A stretch of 64,000 nt of DNA, taken from the NCBI GenBank assembly GCA_006937955.1, contig SSNP01000001.1, positions 3,388,383 through 3,452,382 of the forward strand, read 5' to 3'. This stretch comes from Pachypanchax playfairii. Its lineage: Eukaryota; Chordata; Actinopteri; Cyprinodontiformes; Aplocheilidae. Below the pieces are notes generated by a model. That model did no database searches. It worked only from the letters and a program-made list of their open reading frames with translations, and was not told the DNA's origin. The first letter of the stretch is position 1. Every line of letters starts with the position of its first letter. Shown piece by piece: positions 15,401-26,990 of this stretch. The position numbers were made by a program, and so were the translations under genes.

Positions 15401-15639
15401 TCGAAGCTCAAAGGCATCAAATAAATCCTCATGTGAAGCATGCGCTTCATATTAACAGTTTTTCTGATAAATTCTACCACAACTTGATCAGAGGCCATTT
15501 CTCATGTCGGGAGTTTCAGAACTTTAGAGTAATTTAATTGAAGGTACATAAACAACAAATTGTTATAAACTATCCTCCAATCGTATCCTCCAAGATAGTA
15601 TTACCTGGCTGCTAGTATGTACATACGCATATAGTTAGA

Positions 15640-16036
15640 TTATAGTACATCATTTATTTCTATACCGTTTACACTGTTTATACCCGGCTGGACAATATTC
15701 CTTGGAAATAGCTTAAGTCTTATGCTGTTTACACTGTTTTTATTGTTTACACCATTTCTATTGTTTCCAGTGTTTTCATTTTTAGCTTAATAATTTTATG
15801 CCTGTTTCGTCTCTGTGCTGTCTGTCTTGTTTTGTTGTGAGTCGCTGTTACACTCTATGTGTTAGGTTGGTAGTTTAGTTAGCTGTAACAGGAATTTAGT
15901 ATGTACTATATGCTATTTTGTCTCGTGCTTTCTGTATCATGTAACACCACTTGATCCTTGGTGGAACACTATTTCGTTTCACTGTCTACATACACTACAT
16001 GGTTGAAATGACAATAAAAACTCTTGACTTGACTTG
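15640..16036 (+). mobile_element. Retroelement 3' end with TTGAC-repeat tail
   Basis: The segment ends with tgaaatgacaataaaaactc followed by ttgacttgacttg, a short tandem tail. It also has actatttcgtttcactgtc, all features of a common fish LINE/SINE 3' end. The orientation is plus and there is no coding part. Confidence 0.5.
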
Positions 16037-17515
16037 AAATGTGGGCAGCTTTTGTTACCATGTGGTAAGAAACATCGTTGGAAAGGTCCGACTTCACACT
16101 TTCATAATCTGTAAATAACTTAAAATGGCCCTCGGCTGGATTGTTCCTGGTTTTTACATGGCTGAACACACACATCAACAACTTAAAGCAGTGCTAAATA
16201 TGCCGATAAATGGCCGATAAGGACCCAGAGGGCAGAAAATATCAGGGAAGGACCATAAAAATACGCTGAAATAATTAACAGGACACAGTCACCATAAACA
16301 AGAATACTGTATAAACTTCCAATGACATTTCATTATGAAATAAGTTGTCGTACTATGGGGCCTTTTTCTACAGGGCAGCATAAATCATCAGAACACCATC
16401 ATGGCTGCAACCAAAATGTTATTTTAGTCTATTGTAAAGCCATCGGAAGCGCACAGAGTGTCTGATATGAAGCTGATCATGTTTTTCAGTGAGTATTCAC
16501 TGAAGTTTCAAAAGTGTAGCTTAAAGTTTTAGTACTGCTTTAATACTTTTATTGTGGATTTTTTTCTGGTTCAGAACAGACTCATCTCAGCAGCTGAGAC
16601 GTGGCTATTAAATCATGGATCTGCTTGTGTTGTAATGTTTGTCAGGTGAAATGTCCTGCAGACAAAAGCTAAATGGGGTTATCAAAGTGTCTGGCCCTTG
16701 AGTGTCAGACTTGATGTCTGACAGATGGGACCTCTTCAGATACCAAAAGCCCATCGGTGAAATCAGTCAACATGTTCTGGACCTCTGGCTCTTCTCTGAG
16801 TGTGGACAGTGACAACATGCAAAAAGCTGTTGAGCACAGAAAGGGCAGAAACCCTCAGAAGAAAACGGCATCATCAAAATGACAAAAACCCAGACTTTGT
16901 TCAAACATCTGAAATAAATCCAACTAAATTGATTCATTCCTGACAAACGACCTTTTTAGAATATTGTGCTGCTTGTTCAGCAAATACTTTCTCTCTCTCC
17001 CAGATGTTTTTAGAGTATTTTGATCAAGGGGCGGACAGCGTATTGATTTTGAGTGCCTAATGTGACATTCTGAACATTCCACCGACACACATTGTTTAAA
17101 ATGTCAGGAGTACTTTATCTTATTTTTGAGATAATGATAATTATTTTTTGAAGTGTCCTACAAAATAAAACCAAAAAATTATTTAAAAATAAAGTCTCAA
17201 GGAAGGCAGATGAACTGGAGGAAGGAGAAAATTAATTTTCAGACACAAAACAAATAAATCGCGTCATTTCACAGATTAAACAGATTCAAATTGCATTAAA
17301 AACGGATGCCCATCCTTAAAAGCACCTGTCGGTGAATGTTCCAGCAGCCCAGTCGAACAAGGAGAAAATATGTGTATGAACAGTTCAACAGCTGCTATTG
17401 TGAAACGTGAAAAATAATAAAAATAAAGGTCCAATATGCCACAAGTCACATACACAAAGTGCAGCATACACCAATGCACTGCATCTCATTATATTTCCTC
17501 ATGACACATGCGCGT

Positions 17516-17555
<40 letters not shown>
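17516..17555. repeat. (CA)n microsatellite
   Basis: A pure run of about 19 CA units after gcgcgtg. A second GT-rich stretch lies at about 17682-17715. Confidence 0.95.
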
Positions 17556-17557
<2 letters not shown>

Positions 17558-20524
17558 TGTGACCATAGTGTTTATGAGCAGATGCTGCCTGACTGGTTTG
17601 AATTCAAGCTGAAGAATTTGAAAGTCAACACCCTCGGCTCTTGTCAACAGCACTGAATCTCTTCTCCTTAATATAATTTCAGTGTGTGCGTGTGTGTGCG
17701 TGCATGTGTTTGCGTGTGTAAGCTGACAAGGGGAAATATGCACGTGAAAGAAAATATTCATTTTCATACACGAGTATCTATACAACCTTCTCCTTCAGGC
17801 AGGAGAGAAAATAACTTATCATAATAAGATGGAATAAGAATTAAATCAATCAAACATATTTCACTTAATTAAAAATGAGAAGAAAAATAGATCAGAAGAT
17901 AAGATACAGTAAGATAAGAGATCAAAGCAGAATTTAAGGCAACTCAAAGCAAAGGACTACGATATGCTGCACATTTACAGTTTTTAGAATCATTAAAACT
18001 ACGTCTGTATGAGAATAAATAATGTGACCAGCACAAGCCGTGTCAGTGGAGAGGCGCAAACAGCAGGACGGGAACAAAGAGGAGAGAAGTGCTTCACCTT
18101 TCTACCATCTGTATATCAGATAAATTGCTCCCTGTAGGAGAAACTTCTCATCCTAATTACTCCTCAAGCACTGACCCAGAATCAGCTCTCCTTTGCCTTC
18201 ATTTAACCCTCTGACAGATACAACTGACCCTGGTTCAGTTTAAAAGTTGAGAGTTTCTTGCAGTTGCCTTTGCTTCCTGAAGATTTCATGAACACAGTTT
18301 CCATCTCCTCCTTTTATGTTTGAGTGGATGATTGATGACTCAACCACAAAGACTAATGAGGATGTGGTGCAGGACATGCATATTTCATAACAAAGCTGCT
18401 TCTTGTGAGATAGCAAATACTGGAAATCAGCTTACAGACGAGGTTTGTTTTTAATTTTGTGTTTTTAAGCACAAACGCTGAGTGGACAATAAAATTATTG
18501 TCATCAACAGAGGAAAATCAGAGTTTCAAAGGTAAGATCATGCTGACCAACTCATGCAAAAGATCTACAAGAAGTAAAGATTACTTCAGCGTCAAGTGTA
18601 CAAGTATATCACAGTGACAAGTGCTCAAATTAAACTTAGTCTAAGATGTTCTGGCTGGGACTCAGAGGTCTGGTGAGATCCAGAGTTCTGATAGTCCCCA
18701 TCACTATAAAACACAACTGGACAACAACACAGGCGGAGCCTCATTCTAACGTACCAAACATTTCATATGACGCGCTCATTTCATGCATGAAATTCTATGA
18801 AACATTTTTCCTTTTCAACTCGCTCCGACTCTTTTAAACAATTCTTTCACTACAGAGGTCACATGTAATTAGAAAATTTAACCCAGTGACTGTTTATCTT
18901 GTTCAGCACGTCATCTGTTTTTTACCTTTCATGTATTCACAGTGACACAGATCTCTGTCTGCACGAGGCAAGAAATATCTCCAACTCAGGTTTTTCCTTC
19001 ACTTACAGATATCTCATTCACTCTGTGTCTGTGCTCCTCTCAGTTTCTCCTCTTCTTCCACTTTTCTTTCTATTTCAGTCTCTTGACACCTGGTTTCTAT
19101 CAGCTCGTCTCCATCCTGCATCAGGACATCATTTATCAGTGCTGACACCGGCTGTTGGTATCTTGTTATTCTTGTTGCACCTCCAGCTTCTTTCAAATGA
19201 TAGATTCAGAAAACCTGATAGACTGAGATGCACCACTTTAATCTTTTTTGTTTTCTTTACATGAAAGAAGAACTGATGTTCTCCGAGTAAGTTTAAAGAG
19301 TTCATCAGGTGTTCTTTCTCCATTTTTTGTCTCCGACTTCACAAAACATGCTCGACAATCCTCCAGCACCATTATGACAGATGTTTTACAGATGCAATCG
19401 ATCGTTTTCATCAAAATGAAGTTGCAGTTCTGTTCTGGTAAGCAATTAAGTTCATTCAAATGGCTATTAGTTCATCAGAAATCAGCATTCTCCTCAGAGA
19501 GCCTGAGTCAGAAAACTCAAATCGCGCCTTGTTGTTCTCAAATCACCACGTGATTTATCAGCACTTACATGAACGACATGCTGGTGCTTCCTCGTCATGC
19601 TGAGAGGCTCGTTACGATCATTAAAATCCTTAAATGGATAATAGATTTAATATATGTAAAAAAAAATTATCAGAAGAAAAGGCGGTGTGCTAAATTTGCT
19701 GAATCAAGGAAAGAAAATATTTTTGAAATAAGTCCTGGATCCATATAAGATGTGGATGTAGTTCCTTAGTGGGAATAAAAAACTGGGAAAGTAAACACTC
19801 TTAAAATAAATAACCAAAAGTTTTCAATCCAAACTCATTTCAGTTTAGACTCCCTCCTGACTCAACTTTCTGGCTTCCTGCTGTCACTAACACAAACGCC
19901 GGCACAGAGTGAGGCAGAAGAAGGTAAAATCCCTCCTTTTTCCCTCTTTGCCCTGCTTAGAAACACAAATTCCAATCCATGAGCTCGACTTGTGAGACTT
20001 TATCTTGTCAAGTGGCTGAGCTGCTGCTGCTGCTGCATTTCCTCAGCATGAGCTGAAAGTTATTTACTCAGACTTGCTGAACATGCAATAAAAACTAAAA
20101 TAATCACCGATATCTTCTTTCCACTTGCACAACCTAGTTTGGATTGTGAATGAGGCCATACTGTGGCACACTTACAGTAAAAGATATAGACCGAAGACAA
20201 AAACCCAGACTTATTATTTTAATCTTTGAGCAACAGGAGACGTCTTGGCCATCTAAAGATTGTAAATTAAAATAAATTTAAAGTTTTATTTGCCGGGTTA
20301 CAGGCAGTTTTGGGGTTGACCAAATTGGAGTAAGAATAAAAGTTCTGGAAAAAGTAAAAATCTTGAGCTGCATTTTTCATCCATAGCACACATTTGAATG
20401 TCAGTTTGATATAAAAACAATCAATGTTTAAGTAATTCAATCCCACGTGCGAAATATACCCCAAACCTAATCAAACTGACAGTGTCTCTCTGCTCGTGTT
20501 TGGAAAAAGGTTTTCTTTTATTAA

Positions 20525-21269
20525 ACCAACACTAAGTAACTTTTCAACCTTCATGAAATAGTTTCATAACTTCTGTGATTATATGGCGACTTACAACAAG
20601 TTGAATGACACCTCTGTCATGGCTTGAGGGGGTCTGTATCGCTTTCACTGGCACTAAACAACTTTGAGGAGGATGGTGGGAACCCTGCCACACAAAAAAC
20701 TACGACTGGATAGGCTGCTTTTCGGCATACGTCACTTCCCCTTTCCCCATTCGTCATAAACACGGAACTCGATGCGACCTGTTACGCGCAACTGCAGCTA
20801 ACATGGCAGAAGCCCCGAAAAAACGAAAAGTTTTGTCTGAGGAGACAAAAAAGAGAAAAAGGGAGAGTAACCGGATAAAAGGACAGTCAAGAATCAACAT
20901 AGGCCCGGCTTTCACTCGCTGGCGTGAGCTCAAAGTCGAGGAGGGATTTCCGACTGATGCTGCCGTGGCTCTGTTCCTGCTGGACTAGTAAGTATCTTTC
21001 TATTCTCAAATCAAAATGCTAATGCCAGCTTTCGGAAATTTGCATGGAAGTAATAACTGGCCACCAGGTTGACAGTTCATTCACTCAGCCACTGGAAACC
21101 GAAATGTAATGTAGTTCAATCCGACTGCTGGCGGACGGGGTATCTGGATTTTACGACGCTATGCGCTGGTGCTCATGGGAAATGCAGGCTTCGTTCACGT
21201 AAAATAATACCGCTTTTGTCCAGTGGCGCCGCCAAAATAAACCTAAACTGAAAGTTCCTAAGTATTGCT
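20525..21269 (+). mobile_element. TTAA-flanked DNA transposon derivative, 745 bp
   Basis: TTAA flanks both ends (20521-20524 and 21270-21273). The left end ACCAACACTAAGTAACTTT and the reversed right end AGCAATACTTAGGAACTTT match at about 15 of 19 positions. The TTAA target points to piggyBac or Kolobok types. It carries one exon-like frame (20803-20987) and is CpG-richer than its surroundings. Confidence 0.68.
20803..20987 (+). pseudogene. First-exon remnant of a transposon-borne gene with a basic NLS
   Basis: The frame begins MAEAPKKRKVLSEETKKRKR, a strong nuclear-localisation-like basic stretch. It continues SNRIKGQSRINIGPAFTRWR and DAAVALFLLD. At its end the sequence reads GACTA|GTAAGTATC, a near-ideal donor just before the stop, so it looks like exon 1 of a spliced gene ending FLLDY. 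I see no second exon before the element ends. I recall similar short domains in uncharacterised fish proteins but cannot name a family. Confidence 0.45.
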
Positions 21270-21585
21270 TTAAATCCTTTGATCACTCATCTCTGAAGCT
21301 TCCACCCACTAAAAACAAAGTGTTTCTAACAAATTGTTATTTCATTAGACATCTAACTAGGATAAAGATCAACCTATTAAAAGTGATTTTCATTATTTTC
21401 CATCAGTGTTTCAACCCAGAATGTTTTAGTAGTTATAATAAAGTAAATGTCGTTTGCTGGTAACAAACACTGATACTTTCATGTCCCTGTTTTTCCACTT
21501 AAAAAAAACCAGACAGGATGAGGATCAACAACAAAACCACAAAAAAATAGTATCTCATTTATATCCACATCTTTCTGTGACGTCA

Positions 21586-22203
21586 TTACCTCCGTCGGGT
21601 TGTAATGTTTTCACCCCCATCTGTTAGCAAGGTAACTCAAAAAGTTCAGGATGGATTTTGATTACATTTTCTAACCTGGCTTTTCCAGATCTATGTGTAG
21701 CCCCGCCCTGTGTCGAGTCTCGGATACATAATGATCTGAAAATGCTCCCATACAAAGTGTCTGAAAAAGGGAGGGACCTCTGGTATAATATTTTGAGCTG
21801 ATTGGAAGACACACCAGCAAGTGTTTTCCAACCATGATTTGTCTTTAGCCAATCACAGTAAATCAAGCATTTACCAGGAGAAAGGACCAAACACGTCGTT
21901 ACCATCAAGAAATGCACAAAGTGCTTCCCTTTGCTCACTTCTCAACAAAGAAACTGTCAAAATTAAAAGTGTGTAACAGATATAATTTTCCTTCAATAAC
22001 TCTGGAGCTCGATCCAGAAGAAAACCACCAATAACTGCTGAACTAATAATGATATTCATGTCAATCCAACTGCTGAAGATGTTTTCATCATGTGGTCAAT
22101 GAACCTGATCACGTTGATAACACAAAGGTGAGACTGTTATTTTTGGTGTAAATATGGTGGAACTGAGGTGCTCGGTAGAGGTCTGCGCTCTACATGTGAT
22201 TTG
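21586..22203. repeat. Probable composite interspersed repeat
   Basis: The left part has ggtaactcaaaaagttcagg and gattttgattacatttt, and the right part has ggtagaggtctgcgctctac. Both resemble the two sides of a widespread non-LTR 3' region, with a few hundred unrelated bases between. The match is remembered, not computed. Confidence 0.35.
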
Positions 22204-22593
22204 CCAGAATGCAGCAGGATTTATTTACATATTAAAAGTTAATGAGGCAGATCCTCAGTCCACTGAGACAAGCGGTGGCACAGCTCATGTTTAATGTACC
22301 ATCTGAATCGAACACGTCAATGAACATTTATTATGTCATAAACCTGCCTGTGTTTTATGGTTTTAAAGTTGATTCTAAAAATCTATGGGGAATAAATGAA
22401 CGTCACACCACTCAGCTCATTAAGAGCTGATGAAACAGACGCCACAAAGTAGAAATTCTGTGTTGTGAGATCAGGTCATCCTGGTTCCTGTTTGTCCCCG
22501 TGTATGTTTTAAATAACTGTAGCTGCCTCATTGATAAACACTCAACTAGGTGTGTAAGAAATACAAATGTTTCAATCTTTGTGTTGCTCTTAC

Positions 22594-22909
22594 CTTTCTG
22601 TAAACAATCATATTTGGGTAGTCGTCATCAGGATCTATGCTGCTCATGGACCTCATGGAAAGCAAAGGTCGAACCGGCTTGACGACTTCATCCGGTTCCT
22701 CTGACCCTTCATCGAGTTCAGATGTCTCCACGGAGCTCGGCAGCTGCTCCTCTTCCTCCTCCTGCTGCTGCTGCTGCTGCTGAGGTGCCTCAGCCATCAC
22801 CACAGTCTCTCTCACTCTTCTCTTTAGTATCAAGTTATCCTCTCTTCTTTATCAGTGACAGACTTCCTCCTTTATGCCTTCCTGTGCTCTACCGTCAGTC
22901 TGGAGGCTG
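22594..22909 (-). CDS. rgs6: rgs6 first coding exon (CDS 22594-22797)
   Basis: The exon follows an excellent acceptor (tctccctctttccctgcag) and ends AAAG|GTAAGAG in phase 0. The ATG at 22797 opens 68 codons: MAEAP, a run of 7 Gln (CAG repeat at 22761-22782), 5 Glu, an acidic Ser/Glu/Asp stretch, VVKPVRPLLSMRSMSSIDP and finally DDDYPNMIVYRK. PNMIVY.K is the N-terminal signature just before the DEP domain in R7-family RGS proteins (human RGS6 PNMIVYCK, RGS7 PNMLVYRK). These proteins act with Gbeta5 to speed GTP hydrolysis on Galpha-i/o. The upstream in-frame TTG is not a start. The 60-residue leader before the signature is much longer than in mammals. DEP, GGL and RGS exons lie beyond base 1. 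Synteny with sipa1l1 favours rgs6 over rgs7. Confidence 0.78.
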
Positions 22910-24435
22910 CTGCAGGGAAAGAGGGAGAGATGAAACCATCGTCCGTCAGCGCCTCTCTGTCTTCTATCAGGAGAAACAGGATGGATGAAATAAAAAGATC
23001 ATAAATTCTCCTGATGTTCTGCTGTATCTATCTATTCCTCCTGGCTCTCCATCACTCGTCTTCTTTCTTTAAACCCTCTCAGAATCTTAGATGTTCCATC
23101 ACTGGCCAGACATCAAACAATAAAATCATTAGGATTGTTAATCTTTACAAAAATTGTGTTTTTCAAAGCAGAGTAATGTTGCTGCTTCTGTACAACTTCT
23201 TACAGTATATCTTGTTGGTTTTTAATTTTTAAACATCTATTATATGTTCAATAAATTAAAAAACCTGAAGCTTTCATTTCCAAAATTTTAATGAATAAAA
23301 TGTTTACTTTTTAATCCTTATATCAATGTTAGCTTGTAGTTTACTCAGAAAAGTATAATGTTAAACAGTTTGTTAAATAGAATTATTATATTATATTCTA
23401 GTATCTAATATATTATTACATTGGCACTGGCCACCTGTGGTACTGAATACAGCAGACTACTGAGGAAAGTACTAATCCTGTTAAAGAGGTAGAGCTCCTT
23501 CAAATGAGCTTATATTAGCAATAGAGTGGAAAAATTACACAAAAATATGCAGCGAGAAAAGTTCAGCTTTAGAGAGCATTAAACACATTTCCATTCTACA
23601 GAAAAGCAGCCATTTAAACTAAACACCTGGGGATACACATTTATACAGGCAATTAGCATCTCATTTCTCAGGACTGAGTGTTCAGCTGTCACAGTCTGAC
23701 ATCTGTCCAAACATTGCTGGCCTTAAGACAGCTCAGGTGAGATTTGGTGAATGAAAACAGAAACGCAAGAGGTGGTCATCAGTTATGAAGATCTTTTACA
23801 TTTCCTACATCTCTCTTTTTCACCTTCTTTCACCATGTGACCTTCTTTCTAGCAGTGACAAAGTTTCTAACATTTCTAACATTTAAAAAATAAGCAGTTT
23901 TCCAATGTTAGATGTTCCTCCTCAGACAGTCGCTCTCCTTTTTGGCTGAATGTAACACAAAGAGTGGGAAAAATAGGTTATTCACGTTGTAAAGACTCAA
24001 AGATCTCTAGATTAAAAAACTACTCATATTGAAATTTTAATCAAATTGGGACATTAAATTTGTAGTTGGAAAATCTGAATATTTTGGTAAATATTTAATC
24101 AAATCAGGCTGCTTGAATGTTACTACACAGTTTGAGCCAATCTTATTAAACAAATGAGGTAAATAGCACTTTTTGGACTAAAAGATATTCTCATAATTTC
24201 ATAAAAATTAGAAAAAAAACAGGCTACAAAAATTAAAGTGCAAAAAAATCTCCATAGAAATGACCCCATTGAGACTGTATATAAAGATTGTCGACACATC
24301 TCAGTCTGTTTCCATTGTAATGCCAAATTAGTTCATTTCCAAGTTTTGCCATGTTGTAATTTTATTTTTTAGTCAAGAAAATGTTCCGTTTATTTATCTC
24401 AAGGGGGCGGAACATAAAAGTAATACTGTGTCCAG

Positions 24436-24449
24436 CCACTAGGGGGCAC
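24436..24449 (+). promoter_or_regulatory. CTCF-like motif
   Basis: CCACTAGGGGGCAC fits the CTCF core well. It lies in the rgs6 intron between the leader exon and the first coding exon. Similar strings also occur in dispersed fish repeats, so occupancy is not assured. Confidence 0.4.
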
Positions 24450-24944
24450 CGATTGTCCTACAGCTTAAACTTCCTGCTGCATTTTGCTCATGTCCATTGA
24501 GTTTTTTTAGCCTAAATTACTACATTTTGAGAAACTTAAAAGTGAATCAAAATACTTCACGTGAAAAAAACATGTTTATAATGATAGTTTAAAAACTGCA
24601 GCCGTTCTTTATGACGCTCTACATCCTGCTTGTCCTACTGTGTTTGCACACAGTAAGAATTTAACACGTTTGTTTTTCTAACGTGCGCCATGTTAACACA
24701 ACATTAACAGAAATTTCACAGGTTTCTGTAAATATGTGATAAACTACAACTAGACAGATTATTCCAGCGCTACATGTTTCACACATAATGTTTCCCACTT
24801 GATTGAAAAAAGATGCATGCTGCAAAAAATATGTTAGCAAAAGGTTGCTGCAGAAATCAAATACGAAGAAAGTCTTACACAGATTTTAGTGTCTTAATCT
24901 CTAATTGTGTTTACTGATACTTTTTAACTTGTTTTACTAAGGGC

Positions 24945-25140
24945 TCTCAAACTCTGGTCCTTGGGGGCCACTGTCCTGCAAGTTTTAGTTGCTTCCCTCT
25001 CTCAGTACTCCAGATCATTGTCTTATCTCCTCAGCATGTTACCATTTTTTCAAAACCTACTCATTTAAATCAGGTGTGCTGCCGAGGGCCAGATTTTGAC
25101 AGCCTGAACATTTTTGTGCTGAAACAGGTGGATTAAATCA
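24945..25140. repeat. Interspersed fish repeat fragment
   Basis: The segment with ctcaaactctggtccttggg, ggccactgtcctgcaag and aatcaggtgtgctgc resembles a very common dispersed fish repeat. The superfamily is not determined. Confidence 0.5.
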
Positions 25141-26639
25141 TTTGCCAGCAGTGGAGCGTCTCCCCTCGGGGCTTTAACGTGTATAGAACTGAGTTTAACT
25201 ACCCACTTCCTATAAGACAAATCTGTTAGAACCAATAACATGGTGGGACGGCATCATTTTGTATCTGCAGGCCTTGTTGAACCACAGTCTGATGATGACC
25301 CAAAGACTTCTGTAACATCTAAACATTAAAGAGATATTGCATAATCCAGATAAATCCGGTTTGATAATGAATGTTTTGTAGGAATCTGTAGACGTTGAAT
25401 AGACGCCTGTATTTGTCCAAGACTGGAAAGAAAAATGATCTATGCAGGACTCAAACTCAAGATCTGAGCATTCGAGCTCTAATCTGCTAATCTAAGAATG
25501 ACATCATAACCCCAGAATAAAAATTACCCTTTTTTCTTCCAAATAAAAAAACACAAATATGATATTTTACTTTGTTGTCAACAGACAGCATTTATTCTAC
25601 AATGTTTTTACATCACATTCAGGGAAATTATGTTTTATGCTTTTAACTGCCAGTAAATAAAAATATATAAAGAGACAATAGGATTAGAACATAACCACCC
25701 GTCTTGTTTCAATACTCAACTGAACAAAGTTTTTTTAATAATGTAAAAAAAAAACAATATTTTAAAACCAAAATATCAGAAATTTGGAAAGTGAGGGGAT
25801 CAATCTAGATGTTTGGGTGACTTAATCTCTTTTTTACCTTTTCTCATGACTATGTTTTATGTATTTATTAATGAGTGCATTTAATTTTTATTGTCTGCTC
25901 TGAACAGACAGTAAAGAATCTAATCTCATCTATTGGTGTTCAAAGGATCAACATCTAAAACATTTTCAGCTGTTTGTGTTGAAATTAAGTTTTAAAAGGA
26001 CTAAACTGCTTCTCGATGTCTAACAGAGACGATCAGGACAAAATGAAGCCTCAGTGTTGTGATTATGTTTATTGCCCACTGGGGAATTTCAGAAAATAAC
26101 TACCTTTGTTAATTACTTTTACCTGACAATGGGGTCACTTGTGAGCTTCTGCCTCTTTTCAAAATGAATACATTTAAATCCTTTCACCTCAAAAACCCAT
26201 GTGTAAAACATCTGTAAACCTCTACAAATAGCTGTGCCCACTCTTGCGGCCGCTTGCACAACAGCCTCAGAGCAGTTTTACTGCATTTGAGCTAAAGATA
26301 AAAAAAAATGCTGTGTCATTATTTGGAAAACAGTTTTGCATCCAAATAGTTTCCCATTTCACTCCAACACAAATGTTAACTGGTCTCTGCAGGTTTTTTG
26401 ACCTTTTTAGAAAATCTTTAAAGCAAAACACATTTCTGTGGAAACTGTGAAAAAGACAACAGGACCTGGTTTACAAGTCACATTGGTTGACTTATTGGTA
26501 CTAATCAGGATATAATTCATCAGATGATGAATGTAGATCAATATAAGGTCCTCTAAGGTCAAAGCCCTGCTGGGTGTGACTGTGTGCTTCACTTAGACAT
26601 TTAACTTCATGTCAGCTAGCACTTTAAATCAATGCTCTC

Positions 26640-26990
26640 ATCAGCCAGCTGTGTGTTCGTCTGAGTTTTTCTGAGATGATACAAGCTGCGTGTGGGCACA
26701 GGAGCCTCAAAGGGCTGCATCTTGAGAGAAAAGGGAAAATGTGGCATTTGTTTGCAGTTGCAAATCAAAGAGAGGCTGAAAGCATCTTTGAATTAGTGGC
26801 TTCCAACCTGCTGTCTTTATTCCAGACAAACCATCTGTTTGGTCTAAACCAGCCGCTCCTGCTGACAACAAAATGCCTGAAGTGCTTTACTGTGATGCTA
26901 AAGTTCATGCAGCGACTGATCAATCCTCCTCCTGGGATCACATAACCTTGTAAGCTGAAGATCAATATCACTTGTTTGGCTCTGGCACTT
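26640..26990. promoter_or_regulatory. Candidate conserved non-coding element
   Basis: A high-complexity stretch without simple repeats that is open in frames on both strands (89 and 68 codons). Neither frame resembles a known protein or has splice context. Its composition is like that of vertebrate conserved enhancers. This is inference only. Confidence 0.2.

Larger units (their letters stand above)
1..22593 (-). other. rgs6: rgs6 intron 1 (continues past the window)
   Basis: I found no exon resembling the DEP domain, which would follow PNMIVYRK. The stretch is AT-rich, with the repeats and transposons listed separately, and short frames on both strands that look random. Somewhat less AT-rich, complex patches at about 6920-7090, 10440-10640 and 14200-14340 might be regulatory, but nothing specific supports that. 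Confidence 0.6.

Noticed and set aside
22722..22988. Plus-strand 88-codon frame opposite the rgs6 exon
   Set aside because: It is the antisense of the polyQ/polyE exon, with no splice or family support.
25440..25510. tRNA-like or SINE-head sequence on the minus strand
   Set aside because: There are weak A-box and B-box resemblances (ttagcagattagagc, gagtttgagtcc), but the arms do not pair into a convincing cloverleaf.
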